Assembly: GCF_932526225.1 (NCBI RefSeq)
Contig: NC_064044.1
Location: 3,188,092-3,250,091 of the forward strand
From: Nematostella vectensis
Taxonomy: Eukaryota > Cnidaria > Anthozoa > Actiniaria > Edwardsiidae
Direction of reading: 5' to 3'
DNA length: 62,000 bases
Positions within the stretch are counted from its first letter, which is position 1. Each line of letters starts with the position of its first letter. Below are positions 37,518-46,074 of this stretch, in pieces. A program made the position numbers and the translations under genes. Below the pieces are notes generated by a model. The model saw only the letters and a list, made by a program, of their open reading frames with translations, was not told the origin of the DNA and made no database searches.

Positions 37518-37610
37518 TCATCGAGACAACCCCAAGGGTGGATTTCTTTTGGCATACATCACATTCTACTGTAAAAAAGTAGATGTATAGGGGAACGACG
37601 AAGAAAAAAA
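37490..37610 (-). repeat. Block shared with 56.51-56.64 kb (CxxC zinc-ribbon-like reading)
   Basis: About 105 bp, including AAGGGTGGATTTCTTTTGGC, is nearly identical in the two places. On the minus strand both copies read VECDVCQKKSTLGVVSMSVP followed by MCGxC, so two CxxC pairs are kept. It marks homologous ends of two copies of the polymerase-B-containing element. Confidence 0.65.
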
Positions 37611-38385
37611 ACGTAGGCCACACTGTCGGTGTCGTGGTACAGGCACCGGGAGCCCAACCGACGCATCACGGCATACAACTTGAGGCGGGCATACGTGGTG
37701 GTCAGCGCCGCACGTTGGTGTGGCGTTGGGTGTGACAAACCCCTCGTGCAGCTCATACTGGACTTGGAGGATCTCCTCGTTGGCCACGAACACATCCTTA
37801 AACTCGACGGTGTCCCCCATCAGGAGCTCAATGTAGCGCGCAGGCTCATCCACGTACTCGGTTTAGCGATGGTTGGGGCGCTCCCCAAATTTACCCCACA
37901 TACTGTTGAGGAGCAGCTTTGACACGGCCCTCAACCCGGGGTTGCTCTCGATCTTGGTGGGGTCTAGGCGAATGCCTTGGTGAGTCTCGTACCGGTTCAC
38001 GTAGTCTTCCTTTTGGGCCTCCGTCGTACACCCGGGGGCCACCCCGAAGCCTCCTGCTTGATCTTGAGGAACGTGCTGACGTAGTCCCGGAACAAAACAT
38101 CCCACTCCTCCCACTGCCAAACCTCGTAGACGGTCAACACCCGGTACCCCTGGCGCAGCGCTTCGCCCACCTCCGGGTGCCACCAGGTCCCCACCAGGGC
38201 ACGCACCTCCTCCTTTGTATGGGGACACGCCCCTTGCACTTCGGCTTTGGCGCAAGCCGTGCAGAGGGGGAACACCAGCTTGCCGTGTAGGTGAACAGGT
38301 AGCACAGGGAAATACAGGTCCCTGGGAGGGAGAATCTTGAGCTTGAGGAGCCCTTATCTTCCTCTTCTCTGTCCCGTACTAAAGT
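37566..38385 (-). pseudogene. Protein-primed DNA polymerase B fragment (Polinton/adintovirus-like), copy 1
   Basis: Several frames of one decayed gene are visible. In order they are KLKILPPRDLYFPVL (about 38300-38350), GKLVFPLCTACA, GYRVLTVYEVWQW, LFRDYVSTFLKIKQEASGWP, LLNSMWGKFGERPN (motif B, about 37880-37920) and YHDTDS (motif C, 37621-37640). Polintons use such a polymerase for replication. Frameshifts separate the blocks, and the exonuclease half and motif A are missing upstream of 38385. No integrase, packaging ATPase, protease or capsid gene of a Polinton was seen nearby. Confidence 0.8.
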
Positions 38386-38569
38386 CAATGGTACCCGCAG
38401 CCCTATGGGAAGCCTCAGCCACCATCCATCTCTCGATTCTCCAAGGATCCTCGGGGAGCATGTAGCCTCTGCGGGCCTCTCCGGTCACGGTAGGCATCCA
38501 CAACAGGGGAACCTCAGGGTCCAGGTAATAGTCGTAGCGGACCTCGGTGGTCACGGTAGGCATCCACAC
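38386..38569 (-). repeat. Short local duplication next to the polymerase fragment
   Basis: On the minus strand the segment reading WMPTVTTEVRYDYYLDPE is followed by a second LLWMPTVTGEARRGY. ATGCCTACCGTGACC recurs about 80 bp apart. It is not part of recognisable polymerase sequence. Confidence 0.4.
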
Positions 38570-38739
38570 CTAGATATCTCGAAAAGGGTCTCGACAGTTA
38601 GGCTCTCTCGCGAGTCGCGCCCTGGAAAAAAATTAGACACGTGCCATCTCCCTAGACATTCTTGGTGCACTCTCTGTTTGCAGCAGTCTGTGAGTTTAAC
38701 ACTCCCATTTCCATCCTCGATGCAAATAAAACACTCCAT
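38551..38739 (-). CDS. Small RING-like ORF
   Basis: The ATG at 38739 opens MECFICIEDGNGSVKL, then TDCCKQRVHQECLGRW, giving CxxC, CC, H and C ligands of a RING. The last CPxC pair is not evident before the stop (ends RCGCLP). It closely resembles the fragment at 37329-37517. It is a probable accessory gene of the same element, possibly truncated. Confidence 0.5.
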   Translation of the reverse strand: MECFICIEDGNGSVKLTDCCKQRVHQECLGRWHVSNFFPGRDSRESLTVETLFEISRCGCLP

Positions 38740-38812
38740 GTTCCTCTCTCACTAAAATAGTCACAAAAACGCCGTCTTGGATCTTTCCACGGTGAAAAAA
38801 CGACTGAACTCG

Positions 38813-39103
38813 TCACTTGTCTTTTTTTCGACGTCCACGAACTAAAAAGACCCCACAGCAAGCAACACGGTCAAGACGAACAATCCCTGTCAAAAACGCT
38901 ACCACCGCCACCTTCACTGGAGGTATGTTCTCACGAAGCTTTTGAAGAAACGCAGAGTCGTCCCCCTTCCCCGCCTCAGGAATCAAAGGCGCCCCCTCAC
39001 CCTCCTCCTCCTCCTCACTCTCCACACCCGTCGACCACGGGTACCCGCGCTCCCCCTCTTGATTCGGAGAGCACACGTTCCCCTTGCCGAACCGATGGTC
39101 CAC
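38813..39103 (-). CDS. Hypothetical 96-aa ORF with acidic stretch and hydrophobic segment
   Basis: It contains SEEEEEGEG and then PPVKVAVVAFLTGIVRLDRV, which could be a membrane segment, and a basic end. No family was recognised. It lies between RING-like fragments on the same strand, so it may belong to the same decayed element. Upstream, a further minus-strand frame at 39120-39330 (reads KRFFVLAMDADIEVRYV) is broken by stops. Confidence 0.3.
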   Translation of the reverse strand: MDHRFGKGNVCSPNQEGERGYPWSTGVESEEEEEGEGAPLIPEAGKGDDSAFLQKLRENIPPVKVAVVAFLTGIVRLDRVACCGVFLVRGRRKKDK

Positions 39104-39569
39104 TACTCCACCAGTAGCGCCTCTTCACGCTCTTGAAAAGTCACGTAGCGAACCTCAATGTCCGCGTCCATCGCCAGCACGAAAAAACGTTTCGGGTCCT
39201 TCAGGACCTCGGTCCAAACCATCACACCGTCCACAAACTTAGAAGAACGCTCCACGTTCCCATCCCTCTACACCATCGGCTCGAACTCCGACACATCGCC
39301 GCTAGTCGCCATCATGCTCGCAAAACGAAAACAACGCCTGGCGGACCTACTGCGCCTGCGCAACACGCTGGTCAGCGGGTACCCCTTTCTCTTGACAGGT
39401 TTTTTGACAGGTTGTCACATTCCACACATTCCTGAGCAGGCTCAAAGGCAAATCTGCATAATTATTCAGGCTTGTTGTGTGTATTGTTACTACTGTCGTC
39501 GTCCTCGAGGTCGCTGTCCTCATTTCTATTGGAAAAGAAGAGTTCCCGCAGTCGATAGGAGTGTTCGTT

Positions 39570-39800
39570 TCAATGTATGGCTGAATAGAAGGGCTGGTTC
39601 GAAATGAATGGCATGGGTACTGGGGCGATGAATTGTGGAGCGGAGGAGTTGTCGATAGCGGCTTGCGGCACAGGCAGTTGAGTGCGTCTACAGTATAAAC
39701 CACGGTTTCTATTGTTAGTCTGGAGGTGTGTGTCCTGGCATGTCACGTGGACGTGCACTGAGCAGCATGGCAATATGATCTTTTGGTGGTGCGCTGATCA
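39570..39800 (-). pseudogene. RING-like fragment missing its first CxxC
   Basis: It reads KIILPCCSVHVHVTCQDTHL then LYCRRTQLPVPQAAI. The CC..H..C core matches the gypsy RING ORF (KMPCCSKHLHATW), and the proline-rich follow-on is also similar in style. An upstream stop removes the first ligand pair. Confidence 0.45.
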
Positions 39801-40014
39801 TGCACTGCCGGTTTAGAAAGTGCTAAACAACGTTTTAAGTATATTAACTATTCAGCATAAGTGGTGTTGTGTATAAAAACTGTTTGGAAGTCTACAACGG
39901 ACAACGGTTGCGTTTGTTACTCCTGAGGCCTCAACCACTCCATTTTTATTAAAGATAGACGAAAACTCGACTCATTTTTAACGTTTATTATAGTATATAA
40001 ATATAATATATTTA

Positions 40015-40160
40015 TAGGGGTGCCTATAATGTAAACAAATTAAAGACATCCAACCATTTAAAGGCACCCCAGGTGGCAAGGCTGCGTGCAACGCTCCTGT
40101 AGCGTGAAAACATCGTCCTCATCCATACAAATTACACAGGGGACTTCCTGAAACTATAAA
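40015..40160 (-). pseudogene. RING-like half domain with flanking hairpin
   Basis: The frame EVPCVICMDEDDVFTLQERC continues CHLGCL and stops. The second half of a RING is absent. GGGGTGCCT (40018) and AGGCACCCC (40063) form an inverted repeat at its end. A very similar start (VTCVICLEEEDVLPLLEC) lies at about 57420-57490. Confidence 0.45.
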
Positions 40161-40174
40161 AGTAAAAACGTTAC

Positions 40175-41060
40175 TTAATATGAGGCCGATAAATTATGCA
40201 GAAAACTATCACACGGAATACCATCATTTACTGAACCGCCCTTAGGCCAGCTCAAGTCCACAATTACCCTACGTTCTTCAGAATCTCGCTTGGGAACCGT
40301 GTTCAACGGTGAAGTAACAAATCCACCCCCGAAGGGAGGATCCGTAAACGGCCCAGCGACACGACCAAGCGAGACTTCACGTTGTAAATGCTCTGAAACT
40401 TGAGTCGCAAAATTGAGCGCACCCCGGTGAGTGCGAGCATCAAAAATAGGAACAGTATCGCCAGTGAAACCCACCGGCCAACCAAACTCCAGGAAATCAC
40501 AAATCATTTGGTCGTCATAATCATACAACAAAGTCCTCCAAGTATTGATCTTTAGGGAACTTGGAACGGGCAGGCGAGAAACCACAAAGTTCGGGCGACC
40601 AGAACGAAAAACTAACTCATGTGCGTACAAATAAAAATCATTCGCCTGCTGAGAGTCACGAGGAAAGGCCGTGGAAAAACCACGACAGTCTAGAACACCA
40701 GCCTCCACCAGCTGAGGAAAACACACATCATGAATATAATCAGCGCCCGTGGAAAAGCCACGACAGTCAGGAACTGCAGCCTTTAGCGGCTGGGAGCAAG
40801 CATCAGCATTCAAAGCACAAAACGACATATCCGGAAATGAAGCAACAGTAACGGAAGGAACGCCCCCAATGTCTTGACCAAGGGCGAAGTTTATCAGTTT
40901 TTTGATTCCCCTGAAAGCGGACAATCAGATGAATCCTCTCTATGCGATTCCTGTTTTCTCGATTGTACCCAACAAGCCGCACAAATATGTTTTACCCATT
41001 TACGTTCGCCTCGGACGTAACCATAATGATCCTTGGTATGAATGCACTTCTCGCGTTGAT
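40175..41060 (-). mobile_element. DIRS-like retrotransposon fragment (gag end and RT start)
   Basis: The first frame, stopping at 40894, ends in a Cys/His-rich piece (HICAACW...SHREDSSDCP). The second (40924-40175) carries RT N-terminal motifs: AGPFTDPPFGGGFVTSPLNT, RRVIVDLSWPKGGSVNDGIP. These are characteristic of tyrosine-recombinase retroelements (DIRS/Ngaro-like). The two frames overlap by ~30 nt, as in intact elements. The RT catalytic YADD-type motif, RNase H and recombinase are missing, so it is a truncated fragment. A duplicated DCRGFST segment lies near 40670-40770. Confidence 0.75.
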
Positions 41061-41475
41061 AATCTCTCTGTTCTTCAGCTTCTCTGATGTTCCTAGAGTC
41101 TTGTGAATTGTCGCCGGTTTTGCCCATGGCGAAGAACACTTTCCATTCGAGCTTGTCTTGATTGCTTGCGATATATCCACGCTGTAAATTCGGCAAACCC
41201 CATGATCCACGTATCGCCTTTCTATTCTCAGGTTTACGGGGATCTGCGTTCACTACTACAGCGAGATAAAACCATTTGTTTTCAATTCCAACTGGAGAGA
41301 CCTGTGGATCATTCAAATTGAATTGCACGTATGGGTAGAACTCGTCGTCGCGAATGTGAATCTCGCAGTTTCCTTTTAGAGAGGATAACAACCAGATAAA
41401 TGCGACGGCGATACACAAAACCAAGAGGGCGCGCTTCACATTGAAAGGGCGACATAAGATATACCACCGTATCAT
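41060..41475 (-). pseudogene. Beta-1,3-galactosyltransferase (GT31) N-terminus, truncated
   Basis: The ATG at 41475 opens a type II membrane protein. It has a short basic cytosolic tail, a transmembrane anchor at about residues 14-33 (ALLVLCIAVAFIWLL), a stem, then the GT31 motif PENRKAIRGSWG and WKVFFAMGKTGD. These Golgi enzymes transfer galactose (or GlcNAc) to glycans. The usual length is 320-420 residues. Here the family similarity stops around residue 135 and runs into DIRS-like sequence, so the catalytic DxD region is missing. No continuation was found downstream. It could be a first exon, but GT31 genes are often intronless and no donor is obvious. Confidence 0.65.
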
Positions 41476-41718
41476 TCTTTCAAATCGAGAAATTCTCTGT
41501 AGTCCAGACGCGAGACAAATTTAGTATGATAGAGGCTAATATCCGTATTAGCCACTCCAAAAATATGAGCTTGATATATAAACGTTGAAAAGAACAAAGA
41601 ATTATAGAGTGAAGCTGTGAACGTGTGCTAGCAATCAAGACTAGAGATAACTGAAATACAATATGCTGGCTTGAGCAATTAATCCCTTTAAGCTAGGTGC
41701 CCAAAGGGGGGTAGAAGA

Positions 41719-42513
41719 TGTAATGATTAGTCGGGAGGACTTCTTTTGACCGGAGTCGTACCTTTATTCTGAGTAAGTGGTATAAGAGTAATGAGGAATT
41801 ACAATGCGGTCCTATTTGTAGTAAAACAAGTAGTAGGTTTGATTGACAAGCACTGACCTTGTGTGCAGAGTGCGGTGATTGGACAGTACTTGACAATGCA
41901 AACAGTCGCATCAGATATCATTAACTGTCGGCAAAATTAGCGGTAACAAAGGAAAGCTTTGAAAAGAATTTAAGAATACAAAATGAATGTCCTTTGCCAT
42001 GAAACTAAGGGAGTTGGTAGGAAAGGTCAAAAGGCAACTTTGGAGAAACAAATATGTAACTTGTAATCGAAAGTTAACGAACGTAAGGGGAAAAGAAGTG
42101 GTCGCTCAAGTAGCGTAGGTGTGGTGTTGGGTGACTTGGATTAGCATAAGAAATCAGATTACCAAAAAACAGTAGAGCTAAGCACCTCCTACTTGAGTGT
42201 GGGCGATCCTACGTGCTGTGCTAATGATACCGACAATTAACGTACGACATCTAAAGGAACTGTATCAAAAGAAGACTCGTTAACTAACTGATTCAACGGA
42301 AAGTAGAAGACAGATGAGTTCCGAAACATGGTGCGATCACACAAAGGTCATTATTTCACTCATCCTTATAATTAAACGAATATCCTCCTATGCTAAAAGC
42401 TAATAATGCTTCAAGAATACTTTTAACCTTGATTTATCCTTAGAGTAATTATATCTTGACTTGTATATCTCCTTACTTCCTTTAACTACGATCTAACATA
42501 ATCTATCATAGCA
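41719..42513 (-). repeat. 3' LTR of the gypsy element
   Basis: In plus orientation it starts TGTAATGATTAGTCGG and ends TATCATAGCA. It aligns end to end with 52245-53039 without length change. Confidence 0.95.
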
Positions 42514-42530
42514 TGGCCTCCCCCTTTGAA
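42514..42530 (-). other. Polypurine tract
   Basis: On the minus strand TTCAAAGGGGGAGG followed by CCA lies directly before the 3' LTR, as expected for plus-strand priming. The following 42531-42998 is non-coding. Confidence 0.75.
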
Positions 42531-42998
42531 GGCAAGCGTCCCCGCTTGAAACTTTGATATATATAATGTAAATGATTCATGCTAAACTAGAGAGGATGTT
42601 CGATAAAGGGTAGTTTGAAAATCAATGCTTATATAATTTTTTTTGTTTGTTTTGTTTTTTTGAAAGCCCTGAGTAAATATATCCTAATTTGAATATGATT
42701 ATAATAAAGCGTGAGTGCTTTTGACTGCTACGGCAAGCTAAATAACTCCAAATTCACCAAAGAGAACTAGAAAATGACTTTCTGTTGAAAAGAAAAAAAA
42801 ACTAAGAATAAATTTTACAGTGTGATTGAAAACACTTTTTATAACATGAAATATTTACCAAGTTGAAAGGTAAACGAATATTGTCGCTTACGAATCTCGT
42901 ATCCGAGCAACAGAAAGTAATAAGTAAATAGAAAGTAGTCCTTTTTGGCTTAGTTGAATAGGAGGCCGTAAATAACAGAGCGAGAGAGTGTCCTTTTC

Positions 42999-43685
42999 CT
43001 AGTCGGAATTCATGCGATCTCGCCGCATGAACTCAGTCCATCCAAGTGGAGGTGTACGGGGTCGGGGAAAGTCAATCGGATCCGGTGAGATTGGCCGCGG
43101 AGGCCTCACCGGGTCATCCGGAAAGTTCAACCGATCCAACTCTTCGTCGGATGTCGGTCTCGCCTCCGGGAGGAGGGCGATGTCCTCCGGCGACGGGTAC
43201 AACCCCGGAAATCGTAGCGAGAGCCTTTCGAAGAGGGAAAGAAGCGGATTCGCAGTTCTTATCCGTTCCTCGACCTGGTCATGGCGCTCGCCGAACGCCT
43301 CCCATTCCTCGAAGTCCCTTCGACGGCGCATCTCGCAGACTTGGCAGTCTATGGGTAGCCTTGGTGGAGAGACTCGTAATTGGCGGTAGTGGTGGTCGGC
43401 GAGGGTTGGTGCTGGACATGACGCCGGAAACCGCACGACCATCGCCGGGGCGGTTTCTTCCCGAACTGCGGCATCATTTACTGCGATGAAGGTAGTCCTA
43501 CAGTACGGACAGCGCGGCGGCATGGATGGAATCGCTTCAGTGGAGCGGCGGAGCCACGTCGCGTGCAGATGCTTACTGCAACACGGCATTTTGATCGTTT
43601 GTTCCGCCGTGCGGGTACAACAAACACAGTTCGTTGCCATCCACCGCCGTCGCCGTTCGAAGTGTCTTTTTGTTGATCGTGGCAT
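42999..43685 (-). CDS. RING-finger ORF of the gypsy element, 228 aa
   Basis: It starts MPRSTKRHFERRRRW, a basic N-terminus. The RING region (residues ~18-65) reads NCVCC, then MPCCSKHLHATWLRR, then PRCPYCR. The ligand expected as Cys in HxxC is Trp (TGG codon) in this copy, so zinc binding is probably impaired. A second CxxC (CQVCEMRRRRDF) follows at about residue 115, then a region rich in Pro, Asp and Arg. RING proteins are usually ubiquitin E3 ligases. An ORF of this type downstream of env is not a standard Ty3/gypsy gene. It is similar to RING fragments in the neighbouring polymerase-B remnants. An overlapping plus-strand frame (43012-43489) is a shadow. Confidence 0.75.
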   Translation of the reverse strand: MPRSTKRHFERRRRWMATNCVCCTRTAEQTIKMPCCSKHLHATWLRRSTEAIPSMPPRCPYCRTTFIAVNDAAVREETAPAMVVRFPASCPAPTLADHHYRQLRVSPPRLPIDCQVCEMRRRRDFEEWEAFGERHDQVEERIRTANPLLSLFERLSLRFPGLYPSPEDIALLPEARPTSDEELDRLNFPDDPVRPPRPISPDPIDFPRPRTPPLGWTEFMRRDRMNSD

Positions 43686-43896
43686 TCTGCGGGATATACG
43701 TGACGCACGATTAGAGAGCTAATCAAGTGCAAATCTCGCGATAGCAGTGACTATCGGACGTCAACGCAGACCGATACAGAAGTATGAAATATGCAATGAA
43801 AATGTGAAATGCGTGGTGTGAAGGGGGGGGAATTTGTGTGTGGCGACGACAGTGATGAAGTTTTCGGATCATCTTGAATGGTGGGTCAGAGGCTGG

Positions 43897-44886
43897 TTAA
43901 GCGTAAGGTGCTCTGAGAGGTTCCGTGGGGTGTACTAGCTCTGTGTCGTCAACGACAGACGGTCGCTCCTCGAGGTCGTGCTCCTCTTCGTCGTCTTCTT
44001 CCGACTTGCAGCGTGGTTTCTTGAGTGGCGGTACCAACTCAAAGTGAGGTTCGTGTGGAGGTAAAGAGCGTTTGGGGGGCGTGCGGCGCTGATGCTTGAG
44101 GCGCTCGAAAACACCATGATGATAACAAGCGTATGCCACAAGAAGGACGAAGTTCAACAGTGAGACAGCTACTGAAGTGTATAGTAGGATCTCATTGATT
44201 GTGTTGACCTCAACCTCACTGATGGCATCGATATCGCCGTGGAGTTTGTCAATCTGTGCCGTGAATTGTCGATCGAGCACTCGGTACGTCTCGTCTAGCC
44301 CATGAAGAATGGAGTGGTTCATGACGGTGACCGGCGGAATGATAAGCATACGGAAGTGAAGATCTAATTGTTTATCGTTCATTACCGACTTCCAAGAGGC
44401 ATATTGGAGATGTGTCTCTCCAAAAATCGGTAATTCGATTTCCATACGCTGTGGGCATTCGCCGATACCGGACGTAGCGCTCTCGAAGGATACGTTGCAG
44501 GGTAAATGAAATACCGCCAGAGGTGTCACACGCATGGGACCATTGTTTGTGGTCAACGTCCCGGAGGTTGCAGACAAGAAGTAACGTCCGCCGATGTGGT
44601 GAATTTCCTTCAGGCCGTCACAGTTCTTTGATGTTATGTGGTGTCGTGGATAAGCCATGTGAGAGTATGGAGACCAAGGGAACCCCAACCAGTATGGATT
44701 TTGAACGACATTAAGAAGGTTAGTGGGGCACAGAACAAACTCATTGTTTGTCATACACTTTGATAGAATGGCATCAGTGACCAGCATTTGATTGTTTTTA
44801 CATGTGATTAGTAGTAGATTACGCTGAAGAACTGGGCCGGTGAAACAAGTGTTGGATACGTTAAATTTTAAGGGGGTAAGGTACAC
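43897..44886 (-). pseudogene. Envelope gene, C-terminal part (F-protein-like)
   Basis: This frame overlaps the first env frame by 19 nt at an ATGTGT dinucleotide run. It has no good start of its own, so it is best read as the 3' part of one envelope gene broken by a small frameshift. It includes an ectodomain with several Cys, a membrane segment (about 44115-44190, LLYTSVAVSLLNFVLLVAYA) and a long cytoplasmic tail with prolines and an acidic EEDDEEE cluster. A matching 160-residue piece survives at 54361-54843. Confidence 0.75.
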
Positions 44887-46067
44887 ATGTGTTGTACCGA
44901 AGTAACAATTGGTAGTGTGAAAAGCATAGTGGCTTCTAGCTTACTTTGGGATACAGAGAGCTTTTTGCCTTCGTCCGAAAGCGTAAAATCCACCATAGGT
45001 TCCATAAGAAGTGGAACGCCTTCATCTAACAATTGTTTTGTAACTATAAGGGAGGGATCCGTTTCCAATCTGTCCGCCACTTGACGATTGATATAGGGCG
45101 GAAGTGAATCGTATCCCACAAGTGTTTTACTGGTTATCCTAGAAAATTGTGCGACTGTATCACGAATTTCCGACAAGCGCAGGATTGTGGCAAATGCAGT
45201 GTTAATTTCCATGGCGTACTTTGATAAAAACTCCATTTGCGTGTTTTTGTTGCAGTTGTCCTTTTTAGCAAACTCCCGAAAGGTTAGCCGCCATCGGACA
45301 AATGTATCCTTGACAATTTTCATGTCCTCGGTCACTCGATTTAACTTCGTAGCCATACTGTCCACCGTTTTTATCAAGTAAACAACCTTGCCGTTTACCG
45401 CCCTTGTGGTAGATTGTGAAAGCCTAAGAGCCTTACTTATATCGGTCAGGGTACTCTTTCGATTTTCTATCCGATTACCATCGCATTTGCCACCAAAGGC
45501 TTTGTGTAGGGATCGAAAAAGACCAAAGAAACCGGCATGGCAAAGAAAACTCTCGCGCTTGCGTCGTCGTGATACACCATAGTACCTTTTTTCATTAGCA
45601 CTAAGGCTGTTACAATTCGCTTTCACCCATCGTTTGCATTCAGCGATGTTTTTTAGGAAAACTCTCGGACAAACCATGGAGGAGTCCAATCCAGTATCGT
45701 ATTTATAAAGGCGTGATAAAAATGAATTGCACTCAATCAAATTGGAGTATCCGGCAGAGCTTAAGAGGCGACATGCTGTTTGCTGGATTGATCGAATGTT
45801 TTTAAAGATGCCGTTAAAAAAATCTGTTTGGAAATTATGGCAAGTATTTTCCATGAGGGAAGGTTCGTAAGGGGTAACGTCGTACATTGTGGTGGAGAGA
45901 TGGATCAGGCGAGTATCGTTATAAAAGACCAAGGGTCTAACATGATGTCCCAGCATTAATGAACTTGGGTAAAATGTTAGTGGTTTGCCAGAGTTATCCA
46001 AGGGGCGTTCGTTAGTGTGTACAAGGTTAAAGAGTAGGAGCAGGGTAACCCAGGTTCCCATACTCAT
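44868..46067 (-). CDS. env: Envelope gene, N-terminal part (F-protein-like)
   Basis: The start at 46067 (MSMGTWVTLLLLF) lies 8 nt after the pol stop and gives a clean signal peptide. The upstream in-frame ATG at 46148 lies inside pol. Near residue 175 there is a basic RRRKR cleavage motif followed by a Cys and a hydrophobic AGFFGLF segment. That layout matches fusion proteins of errantivirus and baculovirus F type. Predicted coiled-coil stretches follow. The frame ends at 44868, before the membrane anchor (see next frame). It is presumably expressed from a spliced or downstream-initiated RNA. Fusion function is inferred from layout only. Confidence 0.75.
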   Translation of the reverse strand: MSMGTWVTLLLLFNLVHTNERPLDNSGKPLTFYPSSLMLGHHVRPLVFYNDTRLIHLSTTMYDVTPYEPSLMENTCHNFQTDFFNGIFKNIRSIQQTACRLLSSAGYSNLIECNSFLSRLYKYDTGLDSSMVCPRVFLKNIAECKRWVKANCNSLSANEKRYYGVSRRRKRESFLCHAGFFGLFRSLHKAFGGKCDGNRIENRKSTLTDISKALRLSQSTTRAVNGKVVYLIKTVDSMATKLNRVTEDMKIVKDTFVRWRLTFREFAKKDNCNKNTQMEFLSKYAMEINTAFATILRLSEIRDTVAQFSRITSKTLVGYDSLPPYINRQVADRLETDPSLIVTKQLLDEGVPLLMEPMVDFTLSDEGKKLSVSQSKLEATMLFTLPIVTSVQHMCTLPP

Positions 46068-46074
46068 GATGGCA

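Noticed and set aside
37629-38290. Plus-strand ORFs over the polymerase fragment
   Set aside because: The minus strand carries recognisable polymerase B motifs; the plus frames have none.
43012-43489. Plus-strand ORFs of 125 and 147 codons
   Set aside because: They overlap the RING ORF on the opposite strand and have the low-complexity Ser/Arg/Gly composition of a shadow.
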